A stretch of DNA of 64,000 nt from Amycolatopsis thermophila (GTDB lineage: Bacteria; Actinomycetota; Actinomycetes; Mycobacteriales; Pseudonocardiaceae). Position numbers and translations under genes: made by a program. The notes under the pieces are model-generated. The model was given only the letters and a program-made list of their open reading frames with translations. It did no database searches and was not told where the DNA came from. Location of the stretch: assembly GCF_030814215.1 (NCBI RefSeq), contig NZ_JAUSUT010000001.1:806001-870000 (forward strand), given 5' to 3'. Below are positions 25,757-35,256 of this stretch, one piece after another (positions within the stretch are counted from its first letter, which is position 1; every line of letters begins with the position of its first letter).

Positions 25757-27601
25757 ATGCCTGCTCTGCGCTCCCGAACAACCACCCATGGCCGCAACGC
25801 CGCGGGTGCCCGGTCCCTCTGGCGGGCCACCGGGCTGACCGACGGCGACTTCGGCAAGCCGATCGTCGCGATCGCCAACTCCTACACCCAGTTCGTGCCC
25901 GGGCACGTACACCTCAAGGACCTCGGCGACATCGTGGCCCAGGCGATCCGCGAGGCCGGTGGCGTGGCGCGCGAGTTCCACACGATCGCGGTGGACGACG
26001 GCATCGCCATGGGGCACAGCGGCATGCTCTACTCGCTGCCGTCGCGCGAGATCATCGCCGACTCGGTCGAGTACATGGTCAACGCGCACCAGGCCGACGC
26101 GCTCGTGTGCATCTCCAACTGCGACAAGATCACGCCGGGCATGCTCAACGCCGCGATGCGGCTGAACATCCCGGTGGTGTTCGTCTCCGGCGGACCGATG
26201 GAGGCCGGCAAGGCGGTCGTCGTCGACGGCGTCGCGCACGCCCCGACCGACCTGATCACCACGATCTCGGCGTCGGCGAACGCGGCCGTCGACGAGGACG
26301 GCTTGTCCATTGTGGAGCGCTCCGCGTGCCCCACGTGCGGGTCGTGCTCGGGCATGTTCACCGCGAACTCGATGAACTGCCTCACCGAGGCGCTGGGCCT
26401 GTCGCTGCCGGGCAACGGCTCCACGCTGGCCACGCACGCCGCGCGCCGGAAGCTGTTCTCCGACGCCGGCCGCACCGTGATGGAGCTGTGCCGGCGCTGG
26501 TACGGCGAGGACGACGACAGCGTGCTGCCGCGCTCGATCGCCAACCGCAAGGCGTTCGAGAACGCGATGGCGCTGGACATGGCGATGGGCGGCTCGACCA
26601 ACACGGTGCTGCACATCCTCGCCGCGGCGCAGGAGGGCGAGATCGACTTCACGATCTCCGACATCGACGCCATCGGCCGCCGCGTGCCGTGCCTGTCGAA
26701 GGTCGCGCCGAACTCCGACTACCACATGGAGGACGTGCACCGCGCCGGCGGCATCCCCGCGATCCTCGGCGAGCTGAACCGGGCCGGGCTGCTCAACACC
26801 GACGTGCGCGCGGTGCACTCGCCCTCGCTCGAGGAGTGGCTGTCCACGTGGGACATCCGCGGCGGTTCGGCGTCGGCCGAGGCGATCGAGCTGTTCCACG
26901 CCGCGCCCGGCGGGGTCCGCACCACGGAGGCGTTCTCGACGTCGAACCGGTGGAGCTCGCTCGACACGGACGCGGCGGGTGGCTGCATCCGCGACCTCGA
27001 GCACGCCTACACCAAGGACGGCGGGCTCGCGGTGCTGCGCGGCAACCTGGCCGAGAACGGTGCCGTGATCAAGTCCGCGGGCGTGGAGGAGGCGCTGTGG
27101 CGGTTCCAGGGTCCGGCGCGCGTGGTCGAGAGCCAGGAGGAGGCCGTGTCGGTCATCCTCGGCAAGAAGATCCAGCCCGGTGAGGTGCTCGTGGTGCGCT
27201 ACGAGGGTCCGGCCGGCGGACCGGGCATGCAGGAGATGCTGCACCCGACGGCGTTCCTGAAGGGCGCCGGACTGGGCAAGAAGTGCGCGCTGATCACCGA
27301 CGGCCGGTTCTCCGGCGGGTCGTCGGGCATCTCGGTCGGGCACATCTCGCCGGAAGCGGCGTCAGGCGGCACGATCGGCCTGGTGCACGACGGCGACCAG
27401 ATCCTGATCGACGTGCACGAGCGCAAGCTGGAGCTGCTGGTGGACGCCGACGTGCTGGCCGAGCGCCGCGCCAAGATGGACGCCTCGGAACGCCCGTGGC
27501 AGCCGGCCGAGCGGCAGCGACCGGTCACCGCCGCGCTGCGGGCCTACGCCCGGATGGCCACCTCGGCCGACACGGGCGCGGTGCGCGACCCGAACAAGTA
27601 A
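25757..27601 (+). CDS. ilvD: dihydroxy-acid dehydratase
   Basis: IlvD, 614 aa, dehydrates 2,3-dihydroxy-acids to the 2-keto acids of valine and isoleucine. Iron-sulfur ligands are visible as C122 ([10 protein letters not shown]) and C194 or neighbours in [11 protein letters not shown] (191-201). The substrate and metal residues of the IlvD/Edd family are intact, as is the C-terminal [22 protein letters not shown] 25757 is the family start and has a -10 element 7 nt upstream. The open frame extends about 170 codons further but lacks homology. It is not part of ilvBNC and lies on the opposite strand. A strong hairpin follows. Confidence 0.96.
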   Translation: MPALRSRTTTHGRNAAGARSLWRATGLTDGDFGKPIVAIANSYTQFVPGHVHLKDLGDIVAQAIREAGGVAREFHTIAVDDGIAMGHSGMLYSLPSREIIADSVEYMVNAHQADALVCISNCDKITPGMLNAAMRLNIPVVFVSGGPMEAGKAVVVDGVAHAPTDLITTISASANAAVDEDGLSIVERSACPTCGSCSGMFTANSMNCLTEALGLSLPGNGSTLATHAARRKLFSDAGRTVMELCRRWYGEDDDSVLPRSIANRKAFENAMALDMAMGGSTNTVLHILAAAQEGEIDFTISDIDAIGRRVPCLSKVAPNSDYHMEDVHRAGGIPAILGELNRAGLLNTDVRAVHSPSLEEWLSTWDIRGGSASAEAIELFHAAPGGVRTTEAFSTSNRWSSLDTDAAGGCIRDLEHAYTKDGGLAVLRGNLAENGAVIKSAGVEEALWRFQGPARVVESQEEAVSVILGKKIQPGEVLVVRYEGPAGGPGMQEMLHPTAFLKGAGLGKKCALITDGRFSGGSSGISVGHISPEAASGGTIGLVHDGDQILIDVHERKLELLVDADVLAERRAKMDASERPWQPAERQRPVTAALRAYARMATSADTGAVRDPNK

Positions 27602-27612
27602 GCCACACGCGA

Positions 27613-27641
27613 AGGGCCCCGGCTGCCGCAGCCGGGGCCCT
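27613..27641. terminator. bidirectional terminator ilvD/DoxX
   Basis: AGGGCCCCGGCTGC (27613-27626) and GCAGCCGGGGCCCT (27628-27641) are perfect 14-nt arms between the convergent ilvD and DoxX genes. No real U run follows on either strand, but position and stability support termination. Confidence 0.75.
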
Positions 27642-27654
27642 CATCGTTGCCGCC

Positions 27655-28278
27655 TCAGCGGGCCAGCACGATCACCACCACCGCGGCCGCGGCGGCGATC
27701 AGTAGGAAGAAGAACCCGAACGGCACCGGACGGCGTCGCCAGGGGGTGTTGACGTCCAGGGCGATCCGGCCGGACCCGGTGAACAGCAGGGTGAACGCCA
27801 CGGCCGCCAGCAGCAGCTCGAACTCGAAGCCGTGCGGTTCGAACAACCCGCCGCCCCACTGGACGTACACCGCGTTCGCGGTGACGCCGAGCAGCGCGGC
27901 GGCCCCGATCTGGGTGAACAGCCCCAGCACGATCAGCACGGCGCCGATCAGTTCGCTCAGTCCGGTGATCCACGCGAGCAGCGTCGGCTGGGCGGTGTAG
28001 CCCATCGACTCCAGCATCCGCGCCGTGCCGTCGATCCCGGGACCGTGGAACAGCCCGAACACCTTCTGCAGCCCGTGCGCGCCCATGATCGCCCCGAGCA
28101 CGAGCCGCAGCACGAGCAGGCCGAAGTCGAGCCCGCCGTGGTACCGGTTCACCGGCGGCGACGGCCGGTCCTCGACGTCGGAGAGCATGCTGGTGCTGCC
28201 ACCGGTGTCGGTCGGCTGGTAGTAGGCGGACTCCGTGAACAGGTTCTGCGTCGGCGAATCGTCCTGAGGGCTGGCCAC
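27655..28278 (-). CDS. DoxX-family membrane protein
   Basis: A 207-aa protein with a soluble N-terminus (about 50 residues, ending PPVNRYHGGLDFGLL) and a DoxX domain with four membrane segments (about 50-70, 98-118, 123-143, 150-165), then a further C-terminal hydrophobic segment. GAIMGAHGLQKVFG is the family's conserved first-helix motif. DoxX-type proteins are linked to quinone or thiol redox chemistry in mycobacteria; nothing specific is shown here. In M. tuberculosis a DoxX-like gene (Rv3005c) also neighbours the cfp6 and lppZ homologues, matching this neighbourhood. Confidence 0.86.
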   Translation of the reverse strand: MASPQDDSPTQNLFTESAYYQPTDTGGSTSMLSDVEDRPSPPVNRYHGGLDFGLLVLRLVLGAIMGAHGLQKVFGLFHGPGIDGTARMLESMGYTAQPTLLAWITGLSELIGAVLIVLGLFTQIGAAALLGVTANAVYVQWGGGLFEPHGFEFELLLAAVAFTLLFTGSGRIALDVNTPWRRRPVPFGFFFLLIAAAAAVVVIVLAR

Positions 28279-28365
28279 CCGCGCAGGTTAGGCCATCCGT
28301 GTCCGGAACGCGACCGTTTCGGCGACGCGTCGGGCGTGCCACCTCGTGGCGGCGGATCATCGGCC

Positions 28366-29280
28366 TCAGTACTCCCCGTGCACCAGGTTGTTGGGCAGCT
28401 CGCCGCCGGCGTACCGGGCGATCTCGGCCGCGACCACCGCGTAGGAGCGGCGCTTGCTGCCCGACACGGTGCCCGCCACGTGCGGCGTCAGCACCAGGTT
28501 CGGCGCCGTCCACAGTGGATGCCCGGGTGGCAGCGGTTCGGGGTCGGTGACGTCCAGCGCGGCCCGCAGCCTGCCGCTGGTCAGCTCCGCCACCAGCGCG
28601 TCCGTGTCGACCACGGGGCCGCGGGCGGCGTTGACCAGGATCGCACCGTCGGGCATGGCGGCCAGGAACTTCGCGTCCACCATGCCGCGCGTGCGGGAGG
28701 TCAGCGGCACCATCAGCGCGACGACGTCGTGCCCGCCCAGCAGGCCGGGCAGTTCGTCCACGGGGTGCACGCCGTCCCGGGCGCTCACCCCCACCATCGT
28801 CACGCGCGCGTCGAACGCGGTCAGGCGGCGCTTGAGATGCCGCCCCAGGTCGCCGGCGCCGACGACGAGCACCCGCTTGTCCTGCAGCGTGTCGGTGGCG
28901 TGCAGGTTCCAGCGGTGCGCGGACTGGTCGGCGGCGAAGCCCGGCAGTTCCCGGTAGATCGACAGCAGGACCGCCATCACCCATTCGGCCGTGCTGCCGC
29001 CGTGGGCGCCGCGGCAGGTGGACAGCAGCACGCCGTCGGGCACGGTGCCGATCCAGTTCTCCGCGCCCGCCGACAGCAGCTGGATCAGCTTCAGGTTGGG
29101 CAACGCGCCCAGCAGCGCGCCGCGTTCCTCGGGCCGGTGCGCGCCGGGGACCAGCACCTCCGCCTCGGCCGCTTCCGGCGGCAGCGGCTCGCGCCAGCTG
29201 TAGCGGACGGGGCGCACACCGGCGAGCTCACCCAGCGCGAGCAGGCCGTCTTCGTCGGGAACCAGAACCGTGACGGGCAT
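28366..29280 (-). CDS. D-isomer 2-hydroxyacid dehydrogenase
   Basis: A 304-aa NAD(P)-dependent dehydrogenase of the D-2-hydroxyacid family. The Rossmann motif is VLVVGAGDLGRHL (about 137-149), the catalytic arginine lies in NAARGPVVD, and the histidine in LTPHVAGT. Compared with SerA it is short and lacks an ACT domain. The substrate is uncertain: a glyoxylate or hydroxypyruvate reductase-like role is possible. ATG 29280 (MPVTVLVPDEDG) is preferred; an in-frame start 13 codons upstream lacks family residues. It is divergent from the lipoprotein gene, with 53 nt between starts, so the promoters must overlap. Confidence 0.87.
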   Translation of the reverse strand: MPVTVLVPDEDGLLALGELAGVRPVRYSWREPLPPEAAEAEVLVPGAHRPEERGALLGALPNLKLIQLLSAGAENWIGTVPDGVLLSTCRGAHGGSTAEWVMAVLLSIYRELPGFAADQSAHRWNLHATDTLQDKRVLVVGAGDLGRHLKRRLTAFDARVTMVGVSARDGVHPVDELPGLLGGHDVVALMVPLTSRTRGMVDAKFLAAMPDGAILVNAARGPVVDTDALVAELTSGRLRAALDVTDPEPLPPGHPLWTAPNLVLTPHVAGTVSGSKRRSYAVVAAEIARYAGGELPNNLVHGEY

Positions 29281-29333
29281 GATCGCCACGGTACTTACCC
29301 CTCGTTCACCCGCCGCCACCTAGGCTGGGAGGC

Positions 29334-30533
29334 GTGCGTGTCGGGAAGGGGAAGGCGCCGCGGCGGCCGCTGTGGCTGCTCGCCGCGTGCGGGTTGCTGC
29401 TGACCGGCTGCGCGCAGTTCGACGACCGGGCCGCGAACCAGACGTTCGAACCGGCGCCCGAGCTGACCGCCCCGGCCGGGCCGCAGCCCGAACTGCCCGA
29501 GGTCGACGGCGACGAGGGCAAGTCGCGCACCAGCGCGCCCCAGACGTCGATCCCGCCGCCGCGGGGCTGCACCGACTACGACCAGTCGGTGATCGCGACG
29601 TGCCTCGACACCGTGTCCGCGGTCGCCGCGCTGCCGAACTCCGGGGCCGCGCCGAGCGGGCTCGCCGCCGAGCGCCGCACGGGTCGGGTCGTGCAGGTCG
29701 CCGCCGGTTCCGCGCCGTCCGAGGTCACCCGGCTCGACGTGAGCCCGGCCGGTGACGGCGGCCTGACCGGTCTCGCCCTGTCCCCGACGTTCGCCGAGGA
29801 CCAGCTGATGTTCGCGTACGTCACCACGGCGACGGACAACCGCGTCGTCCGGTTCACGCGCGGCCAGCCGGCGAAGGCGATCCTGACGGGCATCCCGAAG
29901 GGCGCGACGGGCAACCGCGGCGCCATCATGACCGACGGGCGGGGCGCCCTGCTGGTCGCGACGGGCGACGCGGGCGACCCGTCGGCGGCGGCGGACCCGG
30001 GCTCGCTCGCCGGGAAGGTCCTGCGCATCGACACGGCCGGCAACCCCGCCGCTGGAAACCCGACGCCCGGTTCGCGGGTGTACGCGAGCGGGGTGCACTC
30101 CCCCGGCGGTCTCTGCAAGGCGACGGACGGTTCGCGCACGTGGATCACCGACCGCGGCCCGGCGGTCGATGCGCTGTACTCCATCGCCCCCGGCGCGTCA
30201 TTGGCCGTGCCGACGTGGACGTGGCCGGACAAGCCTGCGGTGGCGGGCTGCGCGGACAGCGGCACGGCGGTCGTCATCGCCACCTCGGTGGGCGCCAGCC
30301 TGCAGGAGCTGCCCATCACGCTGGACGGTTCGGTCGGCGGCAAGCCGAAGGCGCTGATGGACGGCAAGAACGGCACCGCGTACGGCCGCTACGGTGGCCT
30401 CGACCAGATCGACGCCCAGTTCGCGCTCGTGGGCACCGTCAACAAGGACGGCGGACAACCCATCTCCAGCGACGATCGGGTCGTGCTGATCTCACTGCAG
30501 GCCACCCCCAACGGCGGCAGCGGCAAGGACTGA
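29334..30533 (+). CDS. sugar dehydrogenase-like lipoprotein (LppZ type)
   Basis: A 399-aa predicted lipoprotein. A basic start and hydrophobic stretch end in the lipobox LLTGC (C26), then comes a Pro/Glu-rich linker (40-75) and a beta-propeller resembling PQQ-dependent glucose/sorbosone dehydrogenases (about 80-395; ALSPTFAEDQLMF, RGAIMTDGRGALLVATGD, YASGVHSPGGL). Several PQQ and catalytic residues of true dehydrogenases are hard to confirm, so enzyme activity is doubtful. M. tuberculosis LppZ (Rv3006) has the same plan and position. The protein should sit on the outer face of the membrane. Confidence 0.84.
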   Translation: MRVGKGKAPRRPLWLLAACGLLLTGCAQFDDRAANQTFEPAPELTAPAGPQPELPEVDGDEGKSRTSAPQTSIPPPRGCTDYDQSVIATCLDTVSAVAALPNSGAAPSGLAAERRTGRVVQVAAGSAPSEVTRLDVSPAGDGGLTGLALSPTFAEDQLMFAYVTTATDNRVVRFTRGQPAKAILTGIPKGATGNRGAIMTDGRGALLVATGDAGDPSAAADPGSLAGKVLRIDTAGNPAAGNPTPGSRVYASGVHSPGGLCKATDGSRTWITDRGPAVDALYSIAPGASLAVPTWTWPDKPAVAGCADSGTAVVIATSVGASLQELPITLDGSVGGKPKALMDGKNGTAYGRYGGLDQIDAQFALVGTVNKDGGQPISSDDRVVLISLQATPNGGSGKD

Positions 30534-30558
30534 GCGCGGCACTCGCGGGACGTTGCGG

Positions 30559-31080
30559 TCAGCGCCGGCGCAAAGCCCGCACGTCCAGCACGGCCGCGAC
30601 GAGCGACGCCACCGCCCCCAGCATCCCCAGGTACCGCCCCGGCCCCGCGTACAGGCCGACGCCACCGGCGTCGAGCAGCCCGCGGGTGTCCTCGTCGAAC
30701 TGCCACCCCATCGCGAACCACCCGAGCACCATCAGCAGCACGGCCACCGCGGCGCAGATCAGCCACAGGTGCGGCAACCCGGCGACCCGCACCTTCCGGA
30801 ACTGCCCGAAAGCCACCACGACGATCCCGGCGAGCAGCACCAGCAGTGGCCCGCACCAGGCCAGGAACCCGGTGGTCCACGCGTCCCGCGCCACGTCCGA
30901 ACGCGGCAGCTCCCGCAGCGCCTCCTCGACGATCTGCTGCGTCGCCGAGAGGTTGGTCCACGGCAGGAACAGGGCGAGCGTGGCCACCACGCCCGCCCCC
31001 AGTCCGACCCACTCGCGCCGGCTGACGCGCTTGACCGAGAACCGCGTGGGCTCCGCCGACACCTTCTTCGGCGAAGGCAT
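30559..31080 (-). CDS. four-TM membrane protein downstream of gatB
   Basis: A 173-aa protein with a lysine-rich N-terminus (MPSPKKVSAEPTRFSVKR), then four membrane segments (about 25-43, 72-93, 103-122, 145-165) and a basic C-terminus. No recognised domain. The ATG at 31080 is 2 nt after the gatB stop, so it is very likely the last gene of gatC-gatA-gatB, although its role need not relate to tRNA amidation. In mycobacteria pfkA occurs inside this operon; here it is absent. Confidence 0.8.
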   Translation of the reverse strand: MPSPKKVSAEPTRFSVKRVSRREWVGLGAGVVATLALFLPWTNLSATQQIVEEALRELPRSDVARDAWTTGFLAWCGPLLVLLAGIVVVAFGQFRKVRVAGLPHLWLICAAVAVLLMVLGWFAMGWQFDEDTRGLLDAGGVGLYAGPGRYLGMLGAVASLVAAVLDVRALRRR

Positions 31081-31082
31081 CC

Positions 31083-32588
31083 CTAGGCGCCCACCCGCTC
31101 GATGATCAGCTCGCGCACGCGCTTGGCGTCGGCCTGGCCCTTGGTCGCCTTCATGACCGCGCCGACGATCGCGCCCGCGGCCTGGACCTTCCCGCCACGG
31201 ATCTTGTCCGCGATGTCCGGCTGCGCGGCCAGCGCCTCGTCCACCGCGGCGAGCAGCGCGGAGTCGTCCGACACGACCTTCAGGCCGCGCTTCTCGACGA
31301 CCTCGTCCGGCTCGCCCTCGCCGGCCAGCACGCCCTTGACCACCTCGCGCGCGAGCTTGTTGGTCAGCTCGCCCGACTCGACCAGGGCGGCCACCCGCGC
31401 GACCTGCGCCGGGGTGATCGGGAGCGCGGTCAGCTCGACCTCGCGCGCGTTGGCCTCCTGGGCCAGGAAGTTGACCCACCAGCTGCGTGCCTCGTTCGGC
31501 TTCGCGCCCTCGGCCACGGTCGCCTCGACCAGCTCGACCGCGCCGGAGTTGAACAGGTCGCGCAGCTCCTCGGCGGAGAGGTTCCACTCGGTCTGGATGC
31601 GCTTGCGGCGCGCGGCCGGCATCTCCGGCAGCGTCCCGCGCAGCTCCTCCACCCACTCGCGCGACGGCGCGATCGGGACCAGGTCGGGTTCCGGGAAGTA
31701 CCGGTAGTCCTCCGCGGTCTCCTTGGTGCGGCCGGACGACGTGGTGCCGTCGGCCTCCTGGAAGTGCCGCGTCTCCTGCACCACGGTGCCGCCGGACACC
31801 AGCACCGCGGCCTGCCGCGTCATCTCGTACCGCACGGCGCGCTCGACGCTGCGGAAGGAGTTGACGTTCTTCGTCTCGGTGCGGGTGCCGAACTCGCTCG
31901 CGCCCTTGGGCATCAGCGACACGTTGGCGTCGCACCGCAGCGAGCCCTGGTCCATCCGCACGTCGGACACGTCCAGCGCGCGCAGCAGGTCGCGCAGCGC
32001 CGTCACGTACGCACGCGCCACCTCCGGCGCCCGCTCCCCCATGCCGGCGATCGGCTTGGTGACGATCTCGATCAGCGGCACGCCCGCGCGGTTGTAGTCG
32101 AGCAGCGAGTGCTCGGCGCCGTGGATCCGCCCGGTCGCGCCGCCCACGTGCAGCGACTTGCCGGTGTCCTCCTCCATGTGCGCGCGCTCGATCTCCACGC
32201 GCACGACCTCGCCGTCGTCCAGCGTCACGTCGAGGTAGCCGTTGAACGCGATCGGCTCGTCGTACTGGGAGGTCTGGAAGTTCTTCGGCATGTCCGGGTA
32301 GAAGTAGTTCTTCCGGGCGAACCGGCACCACTCGGCGATCTCGCAGTTCAGCGCCAGGCCGATGCGGATCGCGCCCTCGACGGCCTTGCCGTTGAGCACC
32401 GGCAGCGCGCCGGGCAGGCCCAGGCACGTCGGGCACACGTGGGTGTTGGGCTCGCCGCCGAACTCGTTCGCGCAGCCGCAGAACATCTTCGTCCTGGTGT
32501 TGAGCTCGACGTGGACCTCGAGCCCGAGCACCGGGTCGAACCGCTCGACGACCTCGGCGTAGTCCATCACTTCGGCAACGGCGGTCAC
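31083..32588 (-). CDS. gatB: Asp/Glu-tRNA amidotransferase subunit B
   Basis: GatB, 501 aa, binds the misacylated tRNA and activates the side-chain carboxylate in the GatCAB complex that makes Gln-tRNA(Gln) and/or Asn-tRNA(Asn). Seen are [19 protein letters not shown] (22-40) with CPTCLGLPG, the catalytic-domain motifs [16 protein letters not shown] and [12 protein letters not shown]-like residues, and the C-terminal GatB/Yqey tail domain ending [16 protein letters not shown]. The GTG at 32588 overlaps the gatA stop by 4 nt, so translation is coupled. Consistent with gltX and tRNA-Gln in the window. Confidence 0.97.
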   Translation of the reverse strand: MTAVAEVMDYAEVVERFDPVLGLEVHVELNTRTKMFCGCANEFGGEPNTHVCPTCLGLPGALPVLNGKAVEGAIRIGLALNCEIAEWCRFARKNYFYPDMPKNFQTSQYDEPIAFNGYLDVTLDDGEVVRVEIERAHMEEDTGKSLHVGGATGRIHGAEHSLLDYNRAGVPLIEIVTKPIAGMGERAPEVARAYVTALRDLLRALDVSDVRMDQGSLRCDANVSLMPKGASEFGTRTETKNVNSFRSVERAVRYEMTRQAAVLVSGGTVVQETRHFQEADGTTSSGRTKETAEDYRYFPEPDLVPIAPSREWVEELRGTLPEMPAARRKRIQTEWNLSAEELRDLFNSGAVELVEATVAEGAKPNEARSWWVNFLAQEANAREVELTALPITPAQVARVAALVESGELTNKLAREVVKGVLAGEGEPDEVVEKRGLKVVSDDSALLAAVDEALAAQPDIADKIRGGKVQAAGAIVGAVMKATKGQADAKRVRELIIERVGA

Positions 32589-34090
32589 GCCGAGACTCCC
32601 TTCAGCTCCGGAACCCGGTCGATGATCGAGCCGCGCGCGACCTCGTAGGCGGCGCCGACCCGGTAGAGCCGGTCGTCGGCCAGCGCCGGTGCCATGATCT
32701 GCAGGCCGACCGGCAGACCGTCCTCATCGGACAGTCCACTGGGCACGCTCATCGCGGCGTTGCCCGCCAGGTTCGCCGGGATCGTGCACAGGTCGGCGAG
32801 GTACATGGCCATCGGGTCGTCGACCCGCTCGCCGATCTTGAACGCCGTGGTCGGGGTGGTCGGCGAGACCAGCACGTCGACCTGCGCGAACGCGGCCTCG
32901 AAGTCACGCGTGATCAGGGTCCGCACCTTCTGCGCCGAGCCGTAGTAGGCGTCGTAGTAACCCGACGACAGCGCATACGTGCCGAGCATGATGCGGCGCT
33001 TGACCTCGGGCCCGAAGCCCGCCTCGCGGGTCAGCGACATGACCTCTTCGGCGCTGTGCGTGCCGTCGTCGGCGACCCGCAGCCCGTAGCGCATCGCGTC
33101 GAAGCGGGCCAGGTTCGAGGACGCCTCGCTCGGCGCGATCAGGTAGTACGCCGGCAGGGCGTAGACGAAGTTCGGGCAGGACACCTCGACGACCTCGGCG
33201 CCCAGCGCGCGCAGCTGGTCGACCGCCGCTTCGAACGAGCGCTGCACGCCGGCCTGGTAGCCCTCGCCGCTGAACTCCGTGACGACGCCGACCTTGACGC
33301 CCGTGAGGTCACCGCGCAGGCCCTCGCGCGCCGCGGCGACCACCGGCGGCACCGGGGCGTCGATCGAGGTCGAGTCGAGCGGGTCGTGACCGGCGATGAC
33401 CTCGTGCAGCAGCGCCGCGTCCAGCACGGTGCGGGCGCACGGCCCGGCCTGGTCCAGCGACGACGAGAAGGCGACCAGCCCGTACCGCGACACCCCGCCG
33501 TAGGTCGGCTTCACGCCGACCGTGCCGGTGACCGCGCCGGGCTGGCGGATCGAGCCGCCGGTGTCGGTGCCGATCGCCAGCGGCGCCTCGAAGGCGGCCA
33601 GCGACGCGGACGAACCACCGCCGGAGCCCCCCGGGATGCGGGTGTGGTCCCACGGGTTGCGCGTCGGGCCGAACGCCGAGTTCTCGGTGGAGGAGCCCAT
33701 CGCGAACTCGTCCATGTTGGTCTTGCCCAGGATCGGCACGCCCGCCTCGCGCAGCTTGCGCGTCACCGTCGCGTCGTACGGCGGAACCCAGTTCTCCAGG
33801 GTCTTCGACCCGCACGTGGTGGCCAGGCCCTTGGTGGCGAGCACGTCCTTGAGCGCGAGCGGCACACCGGCGATCGGCGAGGCCGGGGCCTGCCCCCCGG
33901 CCAGGGCGGTGTCGACCGCGCGGGCCGCGGCCAGCGCGCCCTCGGCGTCGACGTTGAGGAAGGCGTGCACGGCCCCGTCGACCTCGCCGATGCGGTCCAG
34001 GTGGGCCTGCGTGACCTCCTCCGACGACACCTCGCGGGCGTGGATCTTGTCCGCGAGCTCGGCGGCGGACAGGCGTGTTAGGTCGGTCAC
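32585..34090 (-). CDS. gatA: Asp/Glu-tRNA amidotransferase subunit A
   Basis: GatA, 501 aa, is the amidase-signature subunit that releases ammonia from glutamine or asparagine for GatB. The Ser-cisSer-Lys triad is complete: K81 ([11 protein letters not shown]), S156 ([10 protein letters not shown]) and S180 ([12 protein letters not shown]). Length and the C-terminal [17 protein letters not shown] motif are as in the family. ATG 34090 overlaps the gatC stop by 4 nt (ATGA), and the 3' end overlaps gatB likewise: a tightly coupled operon. Confidence 0.97.
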   Translation of the reverse strand: MTDLTRLSAAELADKIHAREVSSEEVTQAHLDRIGEVDGAVHAFLNVDAEGALAAARAVDTALAGGQAPASPIAGVPLALKDVLATKGLATTCGSKTLENWVPPYDATVTRKLREAGVPILGKTNMDEFAMGSSTENSAFGPTRNPWDHTRIPGGSGGGSSASLAAFEAPLAIGTDTGGSIRQPGAVTGTVGVKPTYGGVSRYGLVAFSSSLDQAGPCARTVLDAALLHEVIAGHDPLDSTSIDAPVPPVVAAAREGLRGDLTGVKVGVVTEFSGEGYQAGVQRSFEAAVDQLRALGAEVVEVSCPNFVYALPAYYLIAPSEASSNLARFDAMRYGLRVADDGTHSAEEVMSLTREAGFGPEVKRRIMLGTYALSSGYYDAYYGSAQKVRTLITRDFEAAFAQVDVLVSPTTPTTAFKIGERVDDPMAMYLADLCTIPANLAGNAAMSVPSGLSDEDGLPVGLQIMAPALADDRLYRVGAAYEVARGSIIDRVPELKGVSA

Positions 34091-34386
34091 TGTTCCTCCC
34101 CCAGGATCCGCGGCACCCGGAAGCGGCCCTCCTCGGCGGCCGGCGCACCGGCCAGCGCCTGCTGCTGGGTCAGCCCGGGCCGGACCACGTCCTCGCGGAA
34201 GACGTTCGTGAGCGGCACGGCGTGCGAGGTCGGCGGTACGTCGTCGGCGGCGACCGCGCTGACCTTGGCCACCGCGTCCAGGATCTGGTCGAGCTGACCT
34301 GCGAAAACGTTCAGCTCCTCGTCGGTGACGGCGAGCCTGGCGAGCTTGGCCAGGTGCGCGACCTCGTCGCGGGAAATGTTGGGCAC
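34087..34386 (-). CDS. gatC: Asp/Glu-tRNA amidotransferase subunit C
   Basis: GatC, 99 aa, is the small subunit that wraps GatA and GatB together. The N-terminal [21 protein letters not shown] (4-24) and the C-terminal [10 protein letters not shown] with [11 protein letters not shown] are hallmark segments. The GTG at 34386 gives the family's MPNISRDEV start and has GGGAG upstream; a longer frame to 34488 is not supported. First gene of gatCAB, divergent from an ACT-domain gene. Confidence 0.95.
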   Translation of the reverse strand: MPNISRDEVAHLAKLARLAVTDEELNVFAGQLDQILDAVAKVSAVAADDVPPTSHAVPLTNVFREDVVRPGLTQQQALAGAPAAEEGRFRVPRILGEEQ

Positions 34387-34601
34387 GCGGGTGACTCCCG
34401 GGGTGTGCGGATCGGTGTTTCGGTAAGTCACAAGTCTATGGCGGCGGGCCCTGCGACCTCGACCGGGTTGTGTACGGCGGGCGCGCAATCCGGTCTCGGT
34501 AGGCAGACGATGGCTCCCCGTAACGGCCTTCGTCTGTCACAATCAGCGGCCGGTTGCGCTCCCCGGCGAGGCGGGAGCGCCGGACCCGAGAGGGGTTCAC
34601 G

Positions 34602-35255
34602 TTGTCCTTCCTGATCCGGGTGCAGCTCCCGGACACGCCAGGAACCCTCGGAGCGGTCGCGACGGCTCTCGGCATGATCGGGGCGGACATCCTCTCGGTG
34701 GACGTGGTCGAGCGCGGCGGCGGCGTCGCGATCGACGACATGGTCGTCGAGCTGCCCTCCGGGCGGCTGCCGGACGCGGTGATCACCGCGGCGGAGAGCG
34801 TCGAAGGTGTCGAGGTCGACGCGGTGCGGCCGTACGCCGGCGTCCTGGACACCCACCGCGAGCTGGAGCTCGTCGAGGAGATCGCCGAGCAGCCCGCGTC
34901 CGGGCTGGCCGTGCTGGTCGAGGGCGTGCCGCGGATCATCCGCGCGGGCTGGGCGATCGTGGTGTCGGTGAGCGAGCCCGGTGTCGACCGGCTGGCCTCC
35001 TCCAGCGCCGCACCCGAGGCGCCGATCACCGACCTGCCGTGGCTGCCCCTGGAGCGCGCCACGATCCTGGACTCCGAGGACACCTGGGTGCCCGAGACCT
35101 GGCAGGAGCTGGGCACCGAACTGGCCGCGACCCCGCTGGGCAAGCCGGACAAGGCGCTGCTGGTCGGCCGCCCCGGCGGCCCGATGTTCCGGGCCGCCGA
35201 GGTCGCGCGGCTGGCCCACCTGGCCGGGATCGTCGCCGTCGTGCTCGACGGCTGA
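34602..35255 (+). CDS. ACT-domain amino-acid-binding protein
   Basis: A 217-aa protein beginning with an ACT domain (about 3-75: IRVQLPDTPGTLGAVATALG, 5-24), followed by a helical and beta region with a second weakly ACT-like part. No enzyme domain is attached, so it probably senses an amino acid. The TTG at 34602 is chosen: AGGGG stands 6 nt upstream and the ACT fold starts at once. An ATG at 34554 in frame would add 16 arginine-rich residues. Divergent from gatCAB; in mycobacteria an ACT protein (Rv3013) keeps this same place, suggesting a link with amino acid sensing. Confidence 0.82.
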   Translation: MSFLIRVQLPDTPGTLGAVATALGMIGADILSVDVVERGGGVAIDDMVVELPSGRLPDAVITAAESVEGVEVDAVRPYAGVLDTHRELELVEEIAEQPASGLAVLVEGVPRIIRAGWAIVVSVSEPGVDRLASSSAAPEAPITDLPWLPLERATILDSEDTWVPETWQELGTELAATPLGKPDKALLVGRPGGPMFRAAEVARLAHLAGIVAVVLDG

Positions 35256-35256
35256 G

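Noticed and set aside
27832-29403. A 523-codon plus-strand frame opposite DoxX and the dehydrogenase
   Set aside because: Val/Arg/Gly-rich shadow frame spanning two clear minus-strand genes.
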